A stretch of 64,000 nt of DNA from Burkholderiaceae bacterium (lineage in GTDB: Bacteria > Pseudomonadota > Gammaproteobacteria > Burkholderiales > Burkholderiaceae): assembly GCA_021166835.1 (NCBI GenBank), contig JAJPEN010000069.1, positions 1 through 64,000 of the forward strand, read 5' to 3'. The notes below the pieces were generated by a model. That model was not told where the DNA came from. It saw nothing but the letters and a program-made list of their open reading frames with translations, and did no database searches. Within the stretch, counting starts at the first letter, position 1. Every line of letters begins with the position of its first letter. A program made the translations under genes and the position numbers. Of the stretch, positions 1 to 7,473 are shown piece by piece.

Positions 1-7
1 GTGACGG

Positions 8-808
8 TCAATGCATCGGCCCGCCAAGCCGTTTGCTCGCCCTTGATATCGCGTAGTTCACGAGGCAGTAAAGCACGGCCACGACGAGGTACACGGGCAC
101 CAGCGCGTGGTAGTTGGCAATGAGCACCTTGGCGTTCTGCATCAATTCACCATAGGTGACGACGTAGCCGAAGGTGGTGTCCTTGACCACGATGACCAGT
201 TGCGCAACCAGTGCCGGAACAATATAGCGAAGCGCCTGAGGGAAGACGACGAGGAAGAAAATCTGGGCTTCTGTCAGTCCCAGGCTGCGCGCAGCCTGGG
301 TTTGGCCGCGAGGAACGGCAAGCACGCCCGCGCGGTACACCTCGGCCACCACCGCGGCGGTGCCGAGGCCGATGGGCAAGGTCAACATCCAGTATGTGCT
401 CAGCTTGATCCCGACCGAGGGAAGCACCAGAAAACACACATAGATGAGCAGCAGCGTCGGCGTGCCACGCAGGAACTCGATAACTGCGATGCTCGGCCAA
501 CGCAGGAGCCGCAGCCGCGCCAGGCGCCCCACCAACAGCACCAGCCCGAGGGTCAGCGCGATGATGGCGGCCATCGCCGACGATGCCAGCGTGCCGAGCA
601 GGCCCCTGGCCAGGAAGGCCCAGGTCGTCGGCCATACGAAGAAGTTCCAGAATCGGGCGTCGAGCTGCCCTGCGGCATGGAACCGGAACACGATACCCGC
701 CGCCAGCAGGAGCAGCACGGCCCCTGCGGTCACGCTGCCCCCCCTTATGACAGTCTGGGACTGGGGGCTGGGAGCACCGAACAGAATGTCTTCCAGTGGG
801 CGGCTCAT
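8..808 (-). CDS. Polar amino-acid ABC transporter permease
   Basis: Inner-membrane permease (266 aa) of the His/Glu/Gln/Arg ABC importer family. About five or six hydrophobic segments are visible. The permease-family EAA loop appears around residues 165-185 (EVYRAGVLAVPRGQTQAARS followed by LGLT). The start codon overlaps the stop of the neighbouring permease at 805-808, so the two are translationally coupled and probably form the heterodimeric channel. The ATPase gene is not in the window and would lie beyond position 1. The arrangement (binding protein, permease, permease) resembles glutamate GluBCD systems, but the substrate cannot be fixed from sequence. Confidence 0.9.
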   Translation of the reverse strand: MSRPLEDILFGAPSPQSQTVIRGGSVTAGAVLLLLAAGIVFRFHAAGQLDARFWNFFVWPTTWAFLARGLLGTLASSAMAAIIALTLGLVLLVGRLARLRLLRWPSIAVIEFLRGTPTLLLIYVCFLVLPSVGIKLSTYWMLTLPIGLGTAAVVAEVYRAGVLAVPRGQTQAARSLGLTEAQIFFLVVFPQALRYIVPALVAQLVIVVKDTTFGYVVTYGELMQNAKVLIANYHALVPVYLVVAVLYCLVNYAISRASKRLGGPMH

Positions 809-1467
809 CGCAGTATCCGCACCTTCTTTTCCAGGGCGGCGCCAGCCCAGGCGATGAGCAACCCGGTCGCCACGTACATCGCCGCTGCCACGGCGAACGC
901 GGGAATGCCGGCGGCGGAGTCGTTGGCGATCTTGGCCACGAGCGCAGTGAGCTCGCGGCCGGGAAACGGCACCTGCGACGCCAGCGAGGTCGATAACATC
1001 AGTGCAATGAGCAGCGAGGTCATCGGCTGCACCACCGCGCGCAGCGCCTGGGGCAATACCACCGCGGAGATGATGCGCATCGGCCGCATGCCCAGGCTGA
1101 GTGCGGCCTCGATTTGGCCGCCGTGGACGGTGTTGATGCCGGAGCGCAGGTAGTCCGCCGTGAACGCGGAGCAGATCAGCGTCAACGTGAGGATCACGCT
1201 GGGCTCATAGCCGATCAGGACGTTCAGATCGGGTAGCGCAAAGACGATGAAGATCAGTAACGCGACGCCGGGAATGTTGCGGAAGATCTCGACGTAGCCG
1301 GTCAGGACGAAGCGCAGCGGCGGCAACGGGAGGAGCCGAAGCACCGTCACGACCACGCCCAGCAGGAAGCCGGGCACGAACGACACGACAGTGAGCTTCC
1401 AGGTCAGAAAGAGGGCCTGCCCGAAGGCAGGCCCATAGTCGGCCAGGAGCTTGGAAACATCGCCCAT
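805..1467 (-). CDS. Polar amino-acid ABC transporter permease
   Basis: Second permease subunit (220 aa) of the same importer. Hydrophobic segments lie near residues 20-45, 60-80 and 185-210. The EAA loop is centred on YLRSGINTVHGGQIEAALSL (about residues 105-125) and is followed by GMRPMRI, as in HisMQ/GlnP proteins. It begins 3 nt after the binding-protein stop and overlaps the next permease by 4 nt, which marks a tight operon. It partners the 8-808 protein in the membrane channel. Confidence 0.9.
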   Translation of the reverse strand: MGDVSKLLADYGPAFGQALFLTWKLTVVSFVPGFLLGVVVTVLRLLPLPPLRFVLTGYVEIFRNIPGVALLIFIVFALPDLNVLIGYEPSVILTLTLICSAFTADYLRSGINTVHGGQIEAALSLGMRPMRIISAVVLPQALRAVVQPMTSLLIALMLSTSLASQVPFPGRELTALVAKIANDSAAGIPAFAVAAAMYVATGLLIAWAGAALEKKVRILR

Positions 1468-1470
1468 CGG

Positions 1471-2373
1471 TTATGGGAGGGCGGGCGGCGTCGGAACGGC
1501 TGTGCTGCCGGTGCGCTGTCCGATGGAGACGGTCCAGAGCTTGGCCCAGGTGCCGTCGGCTTCCAGCTTCTTCAGGAAGGTATTGACGAAGGCCACGCCG
1601 TCCGAGCCCTTGGGCAGTCCGACGCCGTAGGGATCCTGCGCGCCGAAGGGCGCGCCCGCCAGGCGCGCGTCGCCGGTTCCCAGGCTCAGGGCGTTGAGCA
1701 GCAGCGTGTAATCGGTCACGTAGGCGTCCACGCGTCCCTGGCGCAGTGCGTCGAGCGCTTCCTGATGCGTCTGGAACTCCTGTACGGCAGCCTTGGGAGC
1801 GTACTGCGCCAGTATCGCTGGCCCCGTGGAGCCAGCCTGCGTGGCGACGTTCTTGCCAGCCAGGTCGTTGTACGACTGGATCGTCTTGTTGTTCGCCTTG
1901 ACCAGCACCCCAGCCTGCGAGGTGTAGTAAGGACCGGCGAACGAGATCTTCTCGGCGCGGGCGGGGGTGATGGAGTAGGTGGCCAGCACCATGTCCACCT
2001 GATTGTTGATGAGCACCTGTTCGCGCGTGGACGAGGTCACCTGCGTGAACTGGTACTTGGCGCCATCGCCCAGGATGTAGCGCGTGATGAGTTGGGCCAG
2101 ACCTGCGTCGAAGCCGCGGATCTTGCCGTCTTTCTCGTTGAGCAGCGAGAAGAGATTCGAGGTTTGTGTGCCACCAAGGCGCAACGCGCCGGCCTGCCTG
2201 ATCTTGCTGGCCCAGGTGCTCGATGCGATGGTCGCGGCGTCGGCGACGGGGCCCTTCGCAACCAGCGCGTCGAACGCCGCTGCATCGATGGATGTGCCCT
2301 GCCCGAAAAGCGGCCCACTGGTCACCATCGCCAGTGCCACCACGGTGGATTTCAGAACGGATCTGATCGACAT
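1471..2373 (-). CDS. Amino-acid ABC transporter substrate-binding protein
   Basis: Periplasmic binding protein of the family-3 (SBP_bac_3) type, 300 aa from the chosen start. The reading frame is open upstream to 2562, but the ATG at 2371-2373 has an AGGAGGA ribosome site 3-4 nt before it and opens a typical signal peptide (MSIRSVLKSTVVALAMVTSG). The family core is visible: GFDAGLAQLI, an arginine-rich VTSSTREQVLINNQVDMVLA stretch, and YTSQAGVLVK. It is first in the operon with the two permeases. The ligand is probably glutamate, glutamine or a related polar amino acid; this is inferred from family and operon only. Confidence 0.88.
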   Translation of the reverse strand: MSIRSVLKSTVVALAMVTSGPLFGQGTSIDAAAFDALVAKGPVADAATIASSTWASKIRQAGALRLGGTQTSNLFSLLNEKDGKIRGFDAGLAQLITRYILGDGAKYQFTQVTSSTREQVLINNQVDMVLATYSITPARAEKISFAGPYYTSQAGVLVKANNKTIQSYNDLAGKNVATQAGSTGPAILAQYAPKAAVQEFQTHQEALDALRQGRVDAYVTDYTLLLNALSLGTGDARLAGAPFGAQDPYGVGLPKGSDGVAFVNTFLKKLEADGTWAKLWTVSIGQRTGSTAVPTPPALP

Positions 2374-2436
2374 GCGTCCTCCTGGGTGGTCTGTGACGCA
2401 AATCAATATATATAGCAGCCATGGCGCGCCAAGAGC

Positions 2437-3063
2437 GTGTCGTTCAAGGCGCGGCACGAGCGGGCCAACTTCCTTCGCCACGCTGATTCGTGCCTTCGGC
2501 CCACGCAAGCGCGAGGCGATCATGTTCCGGCCCAACGAGTGCCTGGTGAACTTCGCCGACACCGGCCTGCCCCAGGCCGAGAAGCAGGGCGAGGACTACG
2601 TGTGGGTGCGTCAGGGCGCCAAGGGCGGCCGCCGCGCTTCGTGCCGATGAACACGCCGCGCCGCCGGCAGGCCATCGCCAGCGCACAGCAGGTGGCCGAC
2701 TGGGACAACCACTCCCACACGGGCGACCCCGACCGCGATTTCAAGCAGAACATGGTCCGCTTCGGCTACGTGCTGCGGGAGTTCGGCATCACCTCGAAGG
2801 GCCTGGACATCACCGCCCACGGCCTGCGGCACGAAGCTCTGATCGAGGAGTACATCGCGATCACCGGCCATGAACCGCCGCTGCGGGGCGGTGGGGAAGG
2901 GCTGACGCGGGAGCAGGAGGACGCGGCGCGGTTGGCGGTGAGCAGGTTGGCCGGCTACAACAGAGGGAGGGCCTCGGCAGCGTACTTGGGCGCCGTGCTT
3001 CACAAGAAGAAAGGTGAGGCGAAGGGCGGTGGCAGCGTGGCGGGTGGCGACGCTGCAGCGTGA
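2437..3063 (+). pseudogene. Relic of an ICE-type integrase (Integrase_1 family)
   Basis: Fragment of a tyrosine recombinase of the Integrase_1 type. Two frames must be joined. The upstream part reads REAIMFRPNECLVNFADTG and continues to VRQGAKGGRR near 2636. The downstream part begins RFVPMNTPRRRQAIASAQQV and contains the catalytic-like TAHGLRHEAL (HxxR) box and RAAGY-type ending RLAGYNRGRASAAYLG. The N-terminus is missing, and one frameshift lies at about 2636-2648. It is therefore a dead remnant. It sits directly upstream of the amino-acid transporter promoter and marks the left edge of the accessory region. Confidence 0.75.
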
Positions 3064-3102
3064 TGCAACACAGCGGACGGTGACCGGGCCGGCCGCTGGT
3101 CT

Positions 3103-4026
3103 TCAGTTCGCCTTGGGTTCCTGCGCGTACAGCGGTGTCACGGTTCGGCACCGCTGTTCGACCTGGTGCGCGATCCGCTGAACGTCCTGGGCTGTCAGAG
3201 CTTGGGTGCCCCGCAACTTCAGCAGGCCGGCCAGTTCCTTACCACTGAAGACCCGAACCCGTCCACGCTCGGTGCGCTCCACGAACCAGCCCGGCAGTGC
3301 GATCACGGGCAGCACCGAGACAGGCGATCCGACGGCACTCGACAGCCACTTGGCCAACCAGGCGGCCTGGCGCTCGGCCTGTTCCAGCGGCTCCTTGGTC
3401 GTCCAGTTGGGGAACCTGAGGATCTCGCCGTCGTAGACCACCGTGGCGTCGGCCTTTCCGCGGCCCTGGTTCGGCTTCGTGAAACCCTTGGTCTCGATGG
3501 CAAAGACGCCCTCGGCAGCGACAACGACATGGTCGATGTTGAACTGCTCGGCCGGCAGGTCGTGGAAGGTGGCGGCGCCCTGGCGCATCAGTTGGTCGAG
3601 CTCCTGGCCGACGGCCACCTCGGCGTCATATCCGGCCTTCAGGTGATCGAGGCGGATGCCAACCCTCAGCAGCTTGCGCAGCATGTAGGCGATGAAGGCG
3701 ATCACCGCCAAGGCGTAGACCGGCGCCAGGTGCGCCATCTGCGGCAGGCCGCGCAGATGACTCTGCGCCAGGAACAGCGCCAGCGTCAGCAGCGGCACCA
3801 CCATCAACAGCGCGAGGTCCCAGGTCAGATCGTTGTGGGCCTCGTCGAGCTGTTCACGCAGCGAGTGGCCTGGGCCGCGCAGCAGCGCGATGCCGATTGG
3901 AGAGCGGCGGTTTTGCCGCGCCTTCGCCTTCCTGCGGATCAGGACGAAGAGGGCTGCGGCAGGCCCGGCCAAGCCGGCGACGAGGACGGCAAAGACGATG
4001 GCAATTTGGTTGGTGACCTCTCCCAT
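3103..4026 (-). CDS. NERD-domain (nuclease-related) membrane protein
   Basis: Protein of 307 aa with three hydrophobic segments (about residues 7-30, 72-90, 100-118) followed by a NERD domain at about 130-250. The NERD features are AEVAVGQELDQL, the FNIDHVVVAAEGVFAIETKG strand with the D and ExK residues expected of this PD-(D/E)xK-like fold, and a later LPVIALPGW segment. NERD proteins are thought to act on DNA, often in plasmid- or defence-linked settings; the precise activity here is unknown. It lies between an integrase relic and hipA on the same strand, with 25 nt to hipA. Confidence 0.8.
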   Translation of the reverse strand: MGEVTNQIAIVFAVLVAGLAGPAAALFVLIRRKAKARQNRRSPIGIALLRGPGHSLREQLDEAHNDLTWDLALLMVVPLLTLALFLAQSHLRGLPQMAHLAPVYALAVIAFIAYMLRKLLRVGIRLDHLKAGYDAEVAVGQELDQLMRQGAATFHDLPAEQFNIDHVVVAAEGVFAIETKGFTKPNQGRGKADATVVYDGEILRFPNWTTKEPLEQAERQAAWLAKWLSSAVGSPVSVLPVIALPGWFVERTERGRVRVFSGKELAGLLKLRGTQALTAQDVQRIAHQVEQRCRTVTPLYAQEPKAN

Positions 4027-4051
4027 TGATCCGTCTTTCCTGCAGCTGCCG

Positions 4052-5311
4052 TCACGCGGTCAGGCGTGCTGCGAGCTTTTTGGTGGTGGACGACACGAAG
4101 CGCTCGATCCGCTCGGCGAGGGGGCGGGCCGATGGCGTCAGCGAGGGCGCGATCTCGCGCGTGGCCTGGTCGATGGCTGTGGGCACGCGGTCGGCCATGT
4201 CCCGCGCCTGCTGAGCCAGGAAGCGCGGTTGCATGCCCAGTTGCCTGGCCATCAGAGCCAGGTGCTCGGCCCCCATCTCACCCGGCCTGACCTCGCCGCC
4301 GATCGCAAACGCGAACTCGGGCGACAGGCCCGCGTACAGCCGCGTGCACATCAGGTCGTAGAACGGCGTCAGCGTCACGCCCTGGCCGGGCACGCTGTAG
4401 ATCGACAGGTTCTTGGCGTGGCTGTCGTTGTTGCCGACGTACAGGTTGAAGAAGACCCAGCGCACCAGGTGGCGCAGGTCGACGGCCGGCTGCGCGCTGT
4501 AGCGACGGATCAGTTCGGCGCAGGCGGACAGTCCCGGGCCGCCTTCCTTCTCGTACTTGCGGTCCGACACGGTTCCGGCCAGTTGGCAAAGGTCGTACTG
4601 CACCAGCCGGGCCAGCGTGCCGTCGGGCCGGAGCTGTCGGTCGAAGCGGCGTACGACGCAGGCTTCGGTGCGCGGTTCGTAGAAGACCTCGGCCGTCGGC
4701 AGGCCGGCCAGCTTGGCAGCGCGCATCACGATGGCCTCGTTCGCTGCGGAGTGCCAGACCTTGGTCAGGCGGCGGATGTTGGGCTTGAGGATGTGCGTGG
4801 ACGGCGAGGTGCCCTTGGGCAGCATCGGGACACCGTCGTCGAAGATCGCCAGACTGGTCTTGTCCTGCGCGCCGGCCAGTGAGATGCGGGCGCCTTGCTC
4901 GTGGATATCGATCGCAGAGGCCGACCGCTTGGCCAGGATCGCGGCGATGGCCTCCCAGGTCGTGGCTTCGTAGCGGGGCGGGTCCGGCGTCTGTCCGGAC
5001 GCTACCAGCACGAAGGCCCCCGCGGTGTCGCCAGCCACCTCCAGCAGCAGCGAGAAGAGCGTGGACGCCTTGCGCTGCGTGGCCAGGTAGTCGCGCAGTT
5101 CACCTTCGGGCAGCAGGTTCTCGAAGAAGGCCTGCACCTCGGGCGTGGCCTGCCGCCCGGGCTGCAGAGGAATAGCCGCCAGCGACATGCGCTGGGTGCC
5201 ATCCAGCCACGTCGGTTCGTACTCGAAGGCCAGCGGCGCGCTGTCATGCACCGCGCCGACCAGGTCGCTGCCGTAGTAGACATCCAGCCTGTCGGGCCGT
5301 GGCTGCATCAC
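4052..5311 (-). CDS. hipA: HipA-family serine/threonine kinase toxin
   Basis: Toxin of a HipBA type II module, 419 aa (usual about 440). HipA kinases phosphorylate targets such as glutamyl-tRNA synthetase and cause growth arrest. Visible are the N-terminal HipA_N domain (LDVYYGSDLVGAVHD), the loop ISLAGAQDKTSLAIFDDG that binds nucleotide and carries the autophosphorylation region, the catalytic YVGNNDSHAKNLSI loop with the general-base Asp, and the metal-binding YDLMCTRLY Asp. It starts 7 nt after hipB ends, so it is co-transcribed and controlled by the antitoxin. No disabling change was seen. Confidence 0.92.
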   Translation of the reverse strand: MMQPRPDRLDVYYGSDLVGAVHDSAPLAFEYEPTWLDGTQRMSLAAIPLQPGRQATPEVQAFFENLLPEGELRDYLATQRKASTLFSLLLEVAGDTAGAFVLVASGQTPDPPRYEATTWEAIAAILAKRSASAIDIHEQGARISLAGAQDKTSLAIFDDGVPMLPKGTSPSTHILKPNIRRLTKVWHSAANEAIVMRAAKLAGLPTAEVFYEPRTEACVVRRFDRQLRPDGTLARLVQYDLCQLAGTVSDRKYEKEGGPGLSACAELIRRYSAQPAVDLRHLVRWVFFNLYVGNNDSHAKNLSIYSVPGQGVTLTPFYDLMCTRLYAGLSPEFAFAIGGEVRPGEMGAEHLALMARQLGMQPRFLAQQARDMADRVPTAIDQATREIAPSLTPSARPLAERIERFVSSTTKKLAARLTA

Positions 5312-5318
5312 CCGTTCC

Positions 5319-5597
5319 TCACAGCGACGAGGTCGAACGAGAGGCCTTGGTGCGCACCACCACCTCCAGGCCCAGCAGGTCCATGAGGTCCAGCACCTTC
5401 TGCAGTTGCACCGTCGGCTTGCCGTTCTCCAGGTCGACGATGAAGCGGTTGCCGGTGTTGCCCAGGCCGGCCAGATCGAGCTGCTTCAGCGCCAACCGCT
5501 TGCGTTGATCGCGGATGACCGCGCCCAGCTCAACGGAGGAGCGGATCGGCGTCTCAGTGGAGTGACCGACCGGTAAGTCTTTGGCCGAGGACGACAT
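5319..5597 (-). CDS. hipB: HipB-family antitoxin (XRE helix-turn-helix)
   Basis: DNA-binding antitoxin of 92 aa. A helix-turn-helix of the Cro/cI type spans about residues 22-75 (LGAVIRDQRKRLALKQLDLA then FIVDLENGKPTVQLQKVLDL), followed by a short beta-strand GLEVVVR as in other HipB proteins. It precedes hipA by 7 nt in the standard antitoxin-first order. By family behaviour it neutralises HipA and represses its own promoter, which should lie in 5598-5690; no operator was identified by eye. Confidence 0.88.
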   Translation of the reverse strand: MSSSAKDLPVGHSTETPIRSSVELGAVIRDQRKRLALKQLDLAGLGNTGNRFIVDLENGKPTVQLQKVLDLMDLLGLEVVVRTKASRSTSSL

Positions 5598-5689
5598 GGC
5601 AGGTGCTGTAAGTTACCTCCCGGTCATTTTCTGAGTTGACCCGCTGTAGGTCAAGCGGAAAGTGACTGCTAGGTAATCAGCGTCCCGCC

Positions 5690-6430
5690 TGCGGTCAGCA
5701 GCTGGTGCCTCAGCGCGAGCCGCACACGTGCGGGAACCATCCGGATTTGGAGCTTGTGCGCCGGCAGCACATGCGCTGCGTTGCAGGCAAGCTCCTTTAG
5801 CTTATGCAGCCATTCCACCGCCATGGTCGGCAGCGGGACGTCCCGTTCTGCACGCTGAAGCCTTTGGCCTGGCGCATCGCCTCGAACAGCGACACCCGCT
5901 CGTCGCGTGACAGCGCGCGCTCGCGGGCGAGTTCCTTGCCGCCTGCGTCCGCCAAGTCGAAGGCTGCCGCCGGGTTGAAGTGCAACAGGTGGCGCTTGAT
6001 GGCGTAGTCGAACATGCGCCGCACCCAGCGCAGCACGTCGCTGGCGATGGTCGGCGCCCCGCGCTTGACGACGGCGCGCAGCATCGCGTCGATGTGCCGC
6101 GGCTCCACCGCATCCAGGGCCAGCTTGCCCAGATGCGGCTTGATGTCCTTCTCGACGCGGCTGCGCATGATGTTCGGTGCTTCCAGCGCCCGCTGATCAT
6201 GCGCTCGAAGTACTCGTCGGCGAGCTGGCCGACGGTGGTGATGCTGCGCGCAGCCTCGATGCGGGCCAGGGCGGTGGACTTGCGCTCCTGCTTCTCGCCG
6301 GTCACGTCATGGCCCAGGGCGATTTTGGCGCGCAGTTTCTTGGCGGCTTGGCGTACGGCGGCGAGGATGAGATCCGAGTAGCTGTCGATTTCCCGCTTAG
6401 GGGTGTCAAGAGACGCCGTGAAACCTCACT
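5690..6430 (-). pseudogene. Relic tyrosine integrase with frameshift and internal deletion
   Basis: Decayed integrase of the P4/phage type. From its 5' side (high coordinates) one frame reads SLDTPKREIDSYSDLILAAV through to FERMISGRWK. A one-base frameshift at about 6178-6182 then leads into NIMRSRVEKDIKPHLGKLAL and the core-binding domain up to LFEAMRQAKGFSVQNG. The segment with the first catalytic Arg is missing. The frame resumes near 5820 as LPTMAVEWLHKLKELACNAA and ends around LLTAGGTLIT at about 5690, before the HxxR and Tyr motifs. At least two lesions are present, so it is inactive. The AlpA gene lies upstream in the opposite direction. Confidence 0.72.
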
Positions 6431-6704
6431 CGATGTACTGCACCTGAATATCGATTGATTTGGCGGAAGATCGGTATAGGCCTGAAGTCATTGATTTATA
6501 AAGAGTTTCTCGTACGCGTGCTCGGCGAAGTTACCAGTGAACCGCCTCCCCAACTTGGGCTTGGATGATACGGCATGGGAGAGGGGGGAACGCGGTCTTG
6601 GACAATCTCAGCGGCGGTGTCTCTCTGACTGTGGCTGGTCGATGACCATGCTGTAGTTGGACGCGTCGCCTGAACCTTGTGCTTATATTTTTTGAGACAG
6701 TTGA

Positions 6705-6953
6705 ATGACGACTTGCTTCCAGAAGGCTTCGGCCGCTGATCCCCATTTTTCTTTCATCCCAGACTTGCCTCCAACCGGCTTCGTGCGCCAAGCGCATGTG
6801 CTCAGCCTCATCCCGATCTCGAGGTCGACGCTGTGGCGTCAAGTGTCCACGGGTGCATTTCCCGCGACAGTGAAGCTTTCGCAGAGCATTACAGCATGGC
6901 GGGTTGAGGACGTGCGGAATTGGATCGCTGAACGGTGTGGGGAGGGTCTTTGA
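6705..6953 (+). CDS. AlpA-family phage/island regulator
   Basis: Small DNA-binding protein of 82 aa in the AlpA (MerR-like winged helix) family. Typical features are GFVRQAHVLSLIPISRSTLW, then the FPATVKLS motif and the end AWRVEDVRNWIAERC. AlpA proteins activate excision or integrase genes of P4-like elements and satellites. It lies between the integrase relic at 5.7-6.4 kb and the large unknown genes, so it probably belonged to the same original element. The gene appears intact. Confidence 0.85.
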   Translation: MTTCFQKASAADPHFSFIPDLPPTGFVRQAHVLSLIPISRSTLWRQVSTGAFPATVKLSQSITAWRVEDVRNWIAERCGEGL

Positions 6954-7473
6954 TGTAGTTTTCTGGCTCCCCGCTCCTGCTAGTTCGAGTGCGTCACTCT
7001 TAGTTGTCGAGAATCGGCAGCATGGTCAATGCGGGGATTGTCTGAGCAAGCTGGAAAGCCGCTTTACAGCGGTTGCTGCCCTTCGACCTCGAACGGCGAG
7101 TTCACGGTATCACCCACATCGCCATCATTCATACGGTCTTGCGTTCAAAGACACAAGAACCTCCCTGGAGAGTTTCTATGTCTTTGGATGCGAGTTGGTA
7201 TCAGGCCTTTGTTGAGTGTGCAACGCGGCCCCGATCTCGATGGTGCTGCCTTCACTCGGCGTGTGGCCGAGTTCCACGCCCCGTACCGCTCGACCGAATG
7301 ACCGCTCCCTCAAGCTTCGTACTCACGTAGTCGACCCAAAGCGGAAGTTCAGTTTGCAGATTTCAATGTTCGGTGGAGGCTGGTTGCGGTCGTTGATCAG
7401 CAGTGGTTGAACATGCGCAAGGCCTGCAAGAGACATTCGTCGCGACTGGTTACTGGACCGCTCCGGCGCGCTC
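6954..7473. other. Spacer without a supported gene
   Basis: About 520 bases between alpA and the SEC-C gene. Several short open frames exist in all directions, but none shows a ribosome site together with a family motif or a plausible protein composition. A degraded gene is possible; I could not identify one. Confidence 0.5.
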
